Positions 26,401 to 39,200 of a stretch of 64,000 bases of DNA are shown here, in pieces; position 1 is the stretch's first letter; every line of letters begins with the position of its first letter. The position numbers were made by a program, and so were the translations under genes. The notes beneath the pieces were generated by a model, which did no database searches, was not told where the DNA came from, and was given only the letters and a program-made list of their open reading frames with translations. Location: the NCBI RefSeq assembly GCF_900497805.2, contig NW_020954556.1, positions 36,684,035-36,748,034 on the forward strand, read 5' to 3'. This DNA comes from Vombatus ursinus. Lineage: Eukaryota; Chordata; Mammalia; Diprotodontia; Vombatidae.

Positions 26401-29400
26401 GGGGGCAGAGGGTGGGGGAAGAAGGGTATATCTTTCCTGAAAATAGGAAGCATAGAATAATGTAATTTTTAGATCCAGAAGATTGCTAGAGATCATCTAG
26501 TTTCCGCCACTTCGTTTACAAATGAGGAAACAAGAGTCAAGTAATTACCTCACATTTGGACCAGAATTGTGGTCTCCTTATTTCTATGAAGTGCACTTTC
26601 CATGCAGTACATTACCTTGTATATACATTAAGCAACACAAACTGTCTTTATTCCCGGCTTTTCTCTTTTTCCTCCTGTGGCAGAAAAGTTTTGTAAGAAA
26701 AAAATTTTATGACATCAAAAGAATTGTGTGTTTGCATATACACACATTTACCAAAAAATTACTGTTATTTAAAAAAAAACTTAAGTCGGCTAAATATAAA
26801 ATAATTTTGATAAATTTACACATGCAAAGTACTATTGCTAGTAAATAGTTATATAAATATTCACGGGATGAATTAAGGTTTGATTAGTAGAATTTTGTTT
26901 TGGTCATTGTGAGAATATGTTAAGACCTCAGAATACTTATTTATGATACTTTTTTAGATAGTCTGTAGTAGCAAAATGAATTAAAGCAGTAATCTAGATA
27001 TTTCAAACCAAATAATTATTTCTGCACTAATTATATAGCTATTTCAGGTGAAAATTTTTTTTGTCCTTGTTTATCTGAGTAATTGGTGGCAGATTTGGTA
27101 TGGACCCTATTAAAAAAAATTAAATACCATTTGCCATTTCATATTATTCACAAAGGCCTACCTTTTTTATTACTTTACTTTTAAAATTAAATTTCCTTTT
27201 CATATTAACTTAATTATCAATAAGCACAAACTAAATTGGGAGCTATGCTAGCTATTGTGGGGTTTAGTACAGTCCCTGTCCTCAAGAAATTTCAGTCTAG
27301 TATTGTTAATGCAATGAAGTTAGGGTGAAAGGATGAAATGTATGCAGGTAGAGTGAGCATTAGAGATGGCCTCAAGAGTTTTTGCACATAGTTCATTGAA
27401 GATAGTATTTGAGAAAGTGCTGGTATACTAATTAAACTAGTCAGTATGTGATGATTAAGAGGTTTTTGTATGGCCACAGTGTAGGAGCAGAGACCAGTGA
27501 GACTCCTTGAGTGGCAACAGGGCCATGTTCTCAGTCTGAGTATTTTCCCTTTGTGTCTGTACTTCTGTGTGGTGTGGCTAGCCTTTGATTTTGTGAGGAA
27601 GAAGGTTTGCTGGGGACATGAATGATACGTATGTGTCCTCTAGCTTGTTTATGGGGGTCCTTGATAGTGTGGTTGTGCTGTCCCAGAGTCAAAACATAGA
27701 TCACATTAAAAGGGAGGCTGAGTAATATCGAGCTCTGTCTTAGTTTCAGTCTAAACCTGTGTAATCTGACTTACTTCCCATTCACTGAGAGAAGCATACC
27801 CTATCACAGGGACTAAGTCATAACTAATAAAGAAGAGAGCCTTTGTTTTAAAGTACTTAGTAATAATACAAGGCACAGTGTGTTAATTTTTCATCAGCAT
27901 GCCCACTCTTAACATGTTTTTGCAAATACAGTGTTTTAAAATAAAACAACAATTTATTGAGTACCTACTATGTGCAGGACTAAATCTTTTTATCACAAAA
28001 GTCCCTTTTGACTTTCTTCTTACTAGCTAAAAAAGAACAGTGTACTGAGAAGTTTGTGTTTAGAGTACAGTTTCTCAAATCAGTGTGATGGTAAAAACTG
28101 TGAAGTAGAACAGTGTGCTTTCATGCTGTTACCTCAAGCCTAATGACAATTTAAAAGGAGTTAGTCTATTTTGAAAGACTGATAGCTATCATCCTGAGCT
28201 GATGGTTAAATGATTTGTTCTTCTGTTGTGAATAGTAGATACAAGCTTTTGGAGTCAAAATTAGAGTCCACACTAAAGAAATCCTTGGAAATAAAGGAAG
28301 AAAAAATTGCTGCTTTGGAAGCTCGATTAGAAGAATCAACTAATTTTAACCAGCAACTGCGCCAAGAACTTAAAACAGTAAGTACAGCATATAAGTTTTT
28401 TATTTAAATTTAGAAGATTTTATATAAGTTAAGTTAAAAAATGAAGCACAGAAATCTAAATAATTGTCTTTTTTCCAAAGCCAAGAAGAGGTGTTAAGGT
28501 ATTTTTCAAATACTTAACATTGATTTTACTGAAACCTATTAAAGTAGAGTCATAGAACATCTGGAATAGTTTTATTAAGAATAAGATATTTACTTTACTC
28601 TTTGTAGTATTTTTGTAACAAACTAATTACATAGATCAGAATATGGAAGATCTAGACTGGAGTAAAACTTCATTACTTTCAAGTATAATTTAATTGCCTT
28701 GATATTTACAGTATTTATTTGTACATGTAAACCAGAGACTAGGATTCATACTGCGTATGGAAAGGGAACAAAAAAATAAAAAACTTAAAGCGTTATGTAA
28801 AATATACAGACAGAGTCTCACAATTAAGAACGTGAAAGCAGTGTCTTAATTTTAGAAGGTAAAGAAGCTATTAAAGTCAATAGACATTAAGAGTATGTGT
28901 AATAAAAGAAAGGGGATAGACAGTTACTTTCGAAGAGGAGATAATGTGGTCAAAATAAAGTATCAGTAAAGAAGCAAGGAATGTATTCTTCCAACTGAAA
29001 AACTCTTCTTAGGATGTACACATTCATTGCCTTTCACATACAAACACAATATGATTCTTGAAGTACAGAAGCCATTTCAAATCTAATAAAGTTAGGAGAC
29101 TGGGGGATAAATTACTATAAAATATAGTTGCCAAAAGGGGAAGGAAATTAAGGCAGCCTTCTCTTGGCATTCTAATGTTAAAAGCAAGAAATTTGGAAAA
29201 GTCAGGATCTCAGAACATGTATTGGACCACCAGCCTAGTAGTTTAATACCAAATTTCCATCTCTATTTTGTCATCCTTCTCTGTTTTCTCACCTCATTAC
29301 AGTACTCTACATAAGCTTTCTTTAATACTGCACTATATATTGAAACATGTTAAACATTTTCATACTTGGCTCACTGTAAATCTTAAAACGCATTGAGAAA

Positions 29401-29960
29401 GTTGTAATAAATATTTTCTGGGAAAATAAATGACAAATTCCCTATTCTTAAATACTGTTAATGGGGCTTGGAATAGTTGCTCTTCTAAGCAAAGTATAAA
29501 TTGATGAAAATTGTTAACTTAACCAAAGTAATAGTATACCGGAATGTAATCCTACATTGCCTCTATATGTTAAAATTCTTCTTTTGCTCCAGAGTTCAAC
29601 TCAGGTGCTACCTCTTTCATAAATCTTCCTTGATCCCTCCCAACTGAAAGTATTCTAACCCTCTTTAGGTTTTCCAAGAGTACTTTTAATCTCTTATTTA
29701 TTCTTACTACACCCTACCGTGTTTATACTTATATATCTACGTGTGTCTCTGTTGAAATGTAAGCTTCTTGAGGGCAGGGACTGTGTCATCTTTTAACTTT
29801 GGATCCCCAGTACATCACACAGTGAGTTACCGCACTTGAATGTTTGTTGACATGCTTTTAATTTCTTTTTTGTAGATCTTTGCAGTTGCAAAACTACTCC
29901 ATTGGGAACAAACTTGTGGAGTAGGTAGGCTGATAGTTTGCTGTAGTGCAACAAAGTTTA

Positions 29961-29996
<36 letters not shown>

Positions 29997-32900
29997 GAAT
30001 GAACCAAAAATAGATTTTTGATTTAAAAAACCTAAGTTCACATAAAAGCTTCTTTTTAGCCCTGTGTGCCAATTATTTGATCTGGCCCCATCTCTGTCAT
30101 CTGTAATGATGGGTATAATAATACAGATATACCTTGGAGATACTGTGAGTTTGGTTCTAGACAACTGTGGTAAAGCAAATCGAGTCACACAGATTTTTTT
30201 GGTTTCCTAGTACATGTAAAAATTGTATTAACACTGTATTGTAGGCCATTAAGTGTGCAATAGCATTATGTCTAAAAAAATACACGTAACTAAAAAACAT
30301 TTCATTGCTAAAAAATATTAACTATGATCTGAGTCATAATATTCTTGGTGGTGGAGGGTCTTGCCTCAGTATTGATGACTTCTGATTGATCAGGGTGAGG
30401 GTAAGGTTACTGAAGGATGCAGTAGTTATAGTAATTTCTTAAAATAAGACAAAAATGAAGTTTGCCACATAGATTAACTCTTCTTTCACTTGAACACTTA
30501 AAGGCACTTGTAGGATTACTGATTGGTCTAATTTCAATATTATTGCATCTCAGGGAATGGGTAAGCCTGAGGAGAGAAAGAAAGGTGGAGGAATGGCAGA
30601 TTGGTGGAGCAGCCTGAACACATACAACGTTTATTGTTTCAGTTCACTGTCTTATATGAGCATGGTTTGTGGGACCCCAAAACAATTACAATAGTAACAT
30701 CAAAGATCACTGATCACAGATCGCCATAACAGATATAACAATAGGGGAAAAGTTTGAAATATTGCAAGAATTACCAAAATGTGACACAGAGATACGATGT
30801 GAGCACATGCTGTTGGAAAAATGGTACCGATAGACTTGCTCAATGCAGTTGATACAAACCTTTAATTTGTTTAAAAAAAAAAAGCTATATCTGCAAAGTG
30901 CAAAAAAATGAAGCTCAATAAAATGAGGTATGCCTGTACATGAATTACATACCTAAGATAGTTTGGTGAGAAAGGCACTTTTGAAACCTTAATAGTTATA
31001 TGAATGTTTTTATTTCCTCATTTTACACCTGAGAAAATTGAAGTGAGTGGTTTACAGAATCACGCCACAAGAGTCATTACAGCAATTTGACTTGAGTCCA
31101 ATTCTTCTGATTCTTAAACGTAGTGCTGTTTCAACAGTATTGTGATGTTATAGAACCAAAGTATCAGTTGTCATAATGGATTTCTTCCTTCAGTAACTGT
31201 TAAGACGAAGGAGCCAAACACAGAATGTACCAATTTGTGTTACTGTCAATTATAATATTAAGCAGTTGAGCACTGAATAAAAATGGTTGTGATGGATATT
31301 GCTTTTGAATAGGACATATGATTATAGCTCACACTTTAGTATTAGCTTGAGGCCAGAAGACTTTTTGAAGGGATCATTCAGTTAATAAGCATTTATTAAG
31401 CACTTGCTATGTTCCAGGCACTGTGCTAAGTATTGGGGATACAGTGAAAGGCAGAAGACAGTCCTCACTCTCAGGGATGTCACAGTCTAATGTGGGAGAC
31501 AACAGGTGAAACAACAATGTACAAAAAAGCTATAGGTAGGATAAATTGAAAATAATAGAAGGAAGGCACTAGAATTAAGAGGCATTGGAAAACCTTTCTT
31601 ATATAAAGTGGAGTTAACCCAGACTTGAAGAAAGCCAGGAGGATGAGAAGGTTGACTATTCTAGGTATGCAGGACAAGCTAGTAAAAATGCCTTCAGTTG
31701 GAAGATGAAGTGTCTTATTCAAAGAATAACAAGGAGATCAATATCACTGGATCACAGAGTACATGGTAGGGAGTAAAGTGTAAGAAAACTGGAAAGATAA
31801 GAAAGGGATCAGGTTATCAAGGTTGTTGAATGACAGAGGAGGTCAGATCTGCAAATCCAAAGATTTATTTGACAGATGAATCAGGATAAACTGTCCTCAG
31901 GAGAGATGAGTCAGAAAGACCTGAGATGATGAGAACTTGCACAAGGCAGTTGCAGTACCAGAGGAGCAAAAGAGGGGATATGTACAAGAGATGCTAGAAA
32001 GAGAACAGGACTTTGCAACTGATTGATTATGGGAAGTGGGAGTTGATGAAAGAGATTGTAAGCCTGCATGACCAGGAGGGTAATGGTGGCTTCACGTAGT
32101 AGGGAATTTTGAAAGTGGGGAGGGTTTGGGCAGAAAGATAATGAGTTCAGTTTTAATTATGTTGAGTTTAAGATGTCCATGGGACATCCAGTTTGAAATG
32201 TGCGCTAGGCATTTGGAGATGTGAGTCTGAAGGTTATGAGAAAGGTTGATTTTCATCCATCCAACTCCACTAGCAATTGCTTTATTATATCTCTCTTCCT
32301 TTTTGTAGCTAAACTTCTTCCGAGAGCTATTTACAACAGATTCCTCCACTTCCTTTCCTCTCATTTTCTTTGTCAACTCTCTACAGTCTAGCTTCCAACA
32401 TCATCATTCAACCAGAATTACTCTTTTCAGGATTCTGAATGATATAATTGCCAAATCTATTGGCCTTTTCTCAATACTCATCCTTCTTTAGCTCTCTGTA
32501 GGCTTGACACTGTCAATCACCCTCTTCTCTTTGATGGTCTCTTCTCTCTAGGTTTTCAGGACACTGTGCACTTCTGGTTATCCTCCTACATGTCTAACCA
32601 CTTCTCAAACTTGTTTGCTGAATCTTTATCTAGGTCATGCCAGCTAAACATGGGTGTGCCATGAGGCTCTCTTCGGGTTCCTCTTCTCCCTCTCTACTAT
32701 TTATTTCACTTGATATTCTCAACATCTTCCGTGGGTTGAATTATCATCTTTATGCTGATGATTCTCGGATTTACTTCTACAGTCCTAAACTCTCTGGTGA
32801 CCTCTGGTCGCATATTTCCAATTGCTTTTTGGACATCTTGAACTGGATATCCAGTAGACATCCTAAACTGTAATGTCAAAATCGAACTCATTATCTTTAC

Positions 32901-35900
32901 CCTGAATATCTACCCTCTTACAAACTTCTGAACAACTGTTGAGGGCATCAATATCCTCCCAGTCCCCCAGGCACACATCCCAGGTGTCATCCTTGACTCC
33001 TTGCTCTCTCTCACCTTACTCCCCCCCCATTCTAATTCATTGCTAAGATCTGTTGTTTTTATCTTTGCAACATCACCTGCATGTTCTCCCCTTCACTCTT
33101 CTGACACTGCCACCACCGTGGTACAGACTCTAATCATGGCTGGACTATTAAAATAACCTGCTGATTGGCCTACCTTCCAGAAGCCTCTCCCCCACTCCAG
33201 TCCATGCTAAATCACAGATATAACCCTTTCTCTCTCTCTCTCTCTCTCTCACCCCCCCCCCCACACACACACCCTCTTTATAAACTCCAGTGGTTCCCTG
33301 TCACTACCACCATCAAATATAAAAAATCTTTTTCAAATTTAAAATCCTTTATAACTTTCTCATTCCCTGCTCCCCCTCCCCACCACATACACACACATCT
33401 TTCTAGCCTTCTTATATTTTACAGCCTCACCACATGTGTTCTGTGATCCAGTGACACTTGCTTCCTAAGTTCCTACTGCAAGACATCCCATTTCCTGATT
33501 CCATGCATTTTCACTGGCTGTCTCCAATACCTGGAATGTTCTCCTTCCTCATCTTTAGGCTTCTTCTATTTCTAGCCAAAATTCTACCTTCCTCAGAAAG
33601 CCTTTAGCCATCCCCCTTAATTCTAGCACCTTCCCTCTGTTATTATTTCCAATTTATCCTGTGTATCGCTGGTGTGTATATAGTTGTTTGCATATTATCT
33701 TCTCCGTTAGACTGTGAGCTCCACAAGAGTAAGTATGGTTTTTTACCTTTCTTTGTATCCCCAAGACTTAGCACAGTGCCTGACCCGTAGTAGGCCTTAA
33801 TGTTTAATGACTCACAGAATAAATTGGTGTAAGAATCTATGAGAGGTGATGAGATCACAAAATGATATAGAGAGAAAAGGGAAAAAGGGCTCAGAGTGTT
33901 ACAGGATACCTACAGCTGGATAATGCAGAGTTAAGAGAGCGAGTGGAAAGAACGTAAAGATACATATTGTCATCAGTCTTTTCACGGAGTTTAGTCACAA
34001 AGAAGAGAAGAGATATAAAATGATAGCTATGGGGTGGACCAATCAAATAGGGTTGTTTTAGAATGGGGGAGACATGGCCACATTTATAGACAGTAAGGAA
34101 GGAACCAGTAGAGAGGGAGAGATTGAAGATAAATGAGTGGGGGGGGGGGGTAAGAGAGAGAGGGCAGTCTGCTGGAGGATGGAATGTGATCACTTACTCA
34201 AGTAGAGGGGTTTGCCTTGACAGAGAAATGGGCCTCTTCATGTGTAACAGGGATAAAGGAGGGGATAGAAGCAGAAGGCAACTAAGCTATGTGAGAGAAA
34301 GAGGGAAGAAGTGGGAGTTCTTAGGGATTAACTTCATTTTTTTCAGTGAATTAAGAGGCACGATTCTCAGCTGAGAGGGTGGAAGGTATGGAAGATTTGA
34401 GAAGAGATGAAAAGGTTTGGAAAACCTGCTGTAGTGAGCAATAGTTAACTAATTAGGGCAATGTGAAAGGGTTGCTTTGGGCATTTTTAATAAAATATTT
34501 ATTGGGCATTTTTAATAAAAGAATTTGAGGGCAGCTAGGTAGCACAGTGGATAGCACACTGGCCCTGGCATCAGGAGGACCTAAGTTCAAATCCGGTCTC
34601 AGACTAGACACTTGACGCTTACTAGATGTGTGACCCTGGGCAAGTCACTTAACCCCAATTGCCTAGCCAAAAAAAAATAAATAAGAATAAAAGGATTTGA
34701 GCAGATGCACATCACTTTTGGAGAGGGGTGATACAAGGTTATTTACCAACTATTTTTTTGAATTATAGGAAATCAGATTGTGTACTTCTCGTTAGAGTCC
34801 ATTCTTTTGCCTTTTTGTATTTCAAGTGCTTAGCACACAGCAAATTAATAAATGTTTATCGATTAAAATATATTAGAACTCAATAGGTCCCAAGAAAAGA
34901 AAGTTTCCAGTTTTAGCGCAATTTAATTTGGATTATTTTTAAACCAGAAGTTTCACTATAATTAATTTTACATGTATGTCTTTTTAAAAAATTTAATTCA
35001 AATCTATTGGACAAGTAAAAGAATAATACATAGAATGGGGTTCTTGTCCTTCATTCTCAGAGAGGACTAAAATGACATCACTATGTCAGAGTCGAGTTAC
35101 AGTGCGCCCAACTGTGGTTGATCTGACAAGTACAAGCTCAGAATGCTGTACCACAGGTCAGTCACAGATAGTCCATGTGAACATTTGGGGTGGATTCTCT
35201 AAATTAGCGCATCTCACATTTCTTTCAAGCAACTACAGTTCTGCTTTGCTCATAGAGCACAGCACCTTCTCTGATGAGGGTATACCATGCTGGGTGGTCC
35301 TGTGCCAGTGTCTCCCATGTCACACAATTCCAAAGTTCTTAAGAGAGATCTTCAGAGTATCTTTGTATCACTTCTTCTGACCACCATGTGAGCACTTGCC
35401 CTGTGTGAGTTCTCCATAAATGGTCTTTTAGGCAAGCATACATGGAGTATCTAGAATAGTACTTATAGGATATAAGTTTTTAAAATATAATTTTGATAGC
35501 AGGAGAGTTTTTGTTTTGGCTTTGTATCGCCATTGTCTAGGCCAAGGGCAGGGAACCTGTGACCTTGAGGCCACATGTGGCCCTCTGGTTCCTCAAGTGC
35601 AGCCCTTTGATTGAATCCAAACTTCACAGAACAAATCCCCTTAATAAAAGGATTTGTTCTGTAAAACTTGGACTCAGTCAAAAGGCTGTCCCCAAGGTCC
35701 TAGAGAAGGCCACATGTTGCCTCCAGGCTGCAGATTCCCCACCCCTGGCTTAGGTTGAGAGAGTGCTGCAGTCAAAGGAAAGGGTTCACAAGTGTTAAAA
35801 AAAAAAAAAAATCCATAGGGATAAAATAGAGGTGAGAGCAATGATCAGATTGAGGGCAGAGGTATGTTATGGAGCTAATGATAATTAATATGGTAACAGT

Positions 35901-36249
35901 GAGAGGCTTTGTGGTGTAGTGGGTAGAGCTGGCTTTGGAATCAGGAAGAACTGGTCTGTATTGACTATGTGATGCTGAACTTATCCTGTCAGTGCCCCAG
36001 TTAACCTATTAAATGAATAATTGGCAAAGCAGGGGTTAATTTAATTAATTTCTTTAAAGGCTGCTCAAAGTTTATTAGTTTCCATTGAGTACAAAGTAAA
36101 CAAGTTACTGAGGCTGCTGGAAAGCACATAGGTGATTCAGATAATAAAAAAAAAAAGCCCAGGCAGTAACAGTGTGGTTTCTTTTACTCATTTTTTTGGT
36201 GTTTTGCTTTTGTTTTCCTTAAATAAAAAAAAAAAAAAAAACAAACAAA

Positions 36250-36287
<38 letters not shown>

Positions 36288-39200
36288 CACAACTACTTCT
36301 GCACTCAAGCAGCCTGTCTATTCTAAGGGAATAGGTGGGAGAGGGAAAGGGGGGGTGGGGAGGGGAAAGAGAAATGGACTCTGATGCCTAGCATGCTTCA
36401 GAAGTGGGGGGAACAGCAAGGAGGGCGCTGCTGCTCATGCAGAAGCCCCAGTGCTGGTCGTCCTGGGCTTGCTGACATGCTACTTCCTCATGGCCTCCTG
36501 AGCCAGGTCACAGGAGTTCCTGAGTGCTCTGGGGATTCCAGTACAGGTGTCATGAATGGATGACTTGACTTCCCGAAGAAGAAGCTTGCCCACCAGTGGC
36601 CTGTGTCTGATTTGGGAAGACCAGGATGATGGGGGGTCGCTTCCCCAGAACACTCCGCACTTCCACAGGAGCTGTTGCTGGAAGTGGAACCCAGACGCCT
36701 TCGGTAGTAGTCATGGGTTGCTACGAGTGAACCGCTGGACAAGATTGCTGCCATGTTGCTTGTTCTTGTTGTGATGATGTAGACCTTAGCGGCAGCTCCG
36801 GAGCAGCCATTGTCAGGCAGTGGGCTGCAGCAGACGGCCACAGGGGCCTGGCTTGGGAGAATGGGGCTCTAGGCCATAGAGAGCAGGGGCTAATTTAAAT
36901 TGGTAAAAGGAGTTCCCTTACTAGGTGTTTCTTACACCAATGAAATCATAACTGTGGTTTAAAATGATGATTAGTATGATGGCTAGCATTCTTACAGTTT
37001 TAAATTTTAAAAATATTTGTATAGCTTTTAGGGTCTTGCAAATTGCTTTATGTACAGTATTTCATTTGTCCTCACAACAACTCAATGATTTAGGGGTCTT
37101 TTGTTATCTTTATTTTTATAAATAAGAAAATGACCTGGTATAAAGAAGAATTAGAACCTGGGTCATCCTGACCCTGAAGGCCAGCCCTCTGGCTGTAAGA
37201 CCACACAGCACCTCTCATTGGGCAGGCAGTGTGATCCAGGGGTAGAATTCTGAATTGAAAATCAGAATACTGACTCTGTTCTGTGTTTGTGGAAGTCACC
37301 TTGGGCAAAGCGTTTTACAGCTCTGTGGGCCTCAGCATAGTCATCAGTCAAAATGGACTCAGTGACCCTTGAAGGAGGTGTTCGCCATCTTTCCCAATCC
37401 CTGTTGGCTCAGCCATGGAGGGTCCAGACAGGAAGGACCTCAGAGATGGTTTAGTCTACTCCTTTCTTTGAGGACAACATGAATGACTTATCCAAGACAT
37501 TGAGCAGACCTAGGCCTAGAGTGTAGGCCTCATGAATCTTAGCCCATCAGCACTTTGTTTCCTCCTACACAGACCTGAGGGCAGCTCGGGAGCTCCCTAG
37601 TACATAGAGTGCCTGCCCTGGAGTCAGGAACTCTCATCTTCATGAGTTCAAATTCAGCCTTTGATACTTACTAGCCATGTGACCCTGGGCAAGTCACTTA
37701 ACTCTGTTTCCTTCAGTTTTTCTCATCTGGAAAAAGGAACTAGAGAAGGAAATGACAAACCAGTCCAGTATCTCTGCTAAGAAAACCCCAAATAGGGTCA
37801 TGAAGAGTTAGACAAGATTGAATAAATACTGACCTTAATAAATACTAACCTAGCTCTTATCCAGAGGTTCCCAAACTTACTTAGTTTATTGCCCCCTTTT
37901 AAAAAAAAAAAATTACTCAGCACCTCCCTGGAAATCTACCTTCTTTAACTCAATGGTTTTTTGGAATTTGTGACATTTCAAAAAAAATATTTAAAAAAAA
38001 ATTTTTTAATGATGTGTCTTAAATTTAATAATTTATTGTAAATTTGTGGAGGTTTTTCTTGCATTAAAATTTCAATGATGCAATATTGCATCATGTAACC
38101 ATAGAGTATTATATTGTAGACAAGTCATTACATGCCCATATTCATGCCAATGTGTGCTGGACTTTCCAACAGTGGACAACAAGCTTGCCTGTTAACACTT
38201 GCTTGTTAAGACCTATTGGCGGGCTTGATCACTGATCGGTTATTACTTGCATTTTGTGTGTTTATTTGGAAAATAATGTAATCACTATGACTTTAACTCT
38301 GTTACACAATAGATGAAACCTGTATGAATGGTTTTTCAAAATTTTCTTCTCTTCTTTCTGTATGCTTCCACCACGCATTTATTTTTATTCAACCCTCCCC
38401 CCAAATTGCACCTAAGGCGACTACCCCCAACCATCATTCCAGTACCCCTCTGGGGGCAGTACGGTCCATTTTGAAAACCTCTGGCCCTAGCAGAATACAT
38501 GATAAATATGTTCATTTGAACCCACAATCAGGGGAATAACTTTTAAAGTGGGTAATTTTTTCCATTTAAAATGTTTTGATGATGTTTTAGGTGAAGAAAA
38601 ATTATGAAGCTCTTAAACAAAGGCAAGAGGAAGAAAGAATGCTGCAGAATTCTCCTCCAAGATCTGGTGATGATACTAAATGGGAAAGAGAAAGTCAAGA
38701 GACAACTAGAGAGCTTTTGAAGGTTAAAGACAGATTAATTGAGGTGGAGAGGAATGTAAGTATATTTTTGTTTTATTAGAATTTATTGAATTAAGCTGTA
38801 TAAAAGTTAAAGATTTCTTAAAGTATAAATCAGGAAGTTTACCTAATTTTTCTTCCTTTACTACTGCATTTTTAAAATATCTATTATAAGTTTTACCAAA
38901 TAATCTCAATATTCTTAAGAATTTACTTTAACAAAACTTTTTGAAAGTCAAACAGCAAATTGAATGACATATTTCGTGGTAACAGTAGTTGTTATTTTCA
39001 TATATTAACTTTTCTTCCAAGTCACTCAATGCATTTATTTTTTAAATTATTTTAGAAAAATACTAAAACTCAAATACATAATAAGAAAGAAAAAAGAAAC
39101 ATTATAAACTTAACCGTAAAATAACAAAAAAACAAAAACAAAAAAATGTCATTTGCACAGCAGAACATGAGAGGATTTAAAATATCTAGCAATAACTTGT

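Noticed and set aside
32637-32873. Sense frame resembling a reverse transcriptase gene
   Set aside because: It is a fragment of L2 ORF2 in a long decayed L2 copy.
36556-36774. Plus-strand frame opposite the PPDPF retrocopy
   Set aside because: It is the shadow of the antisense PPDPF coding region.
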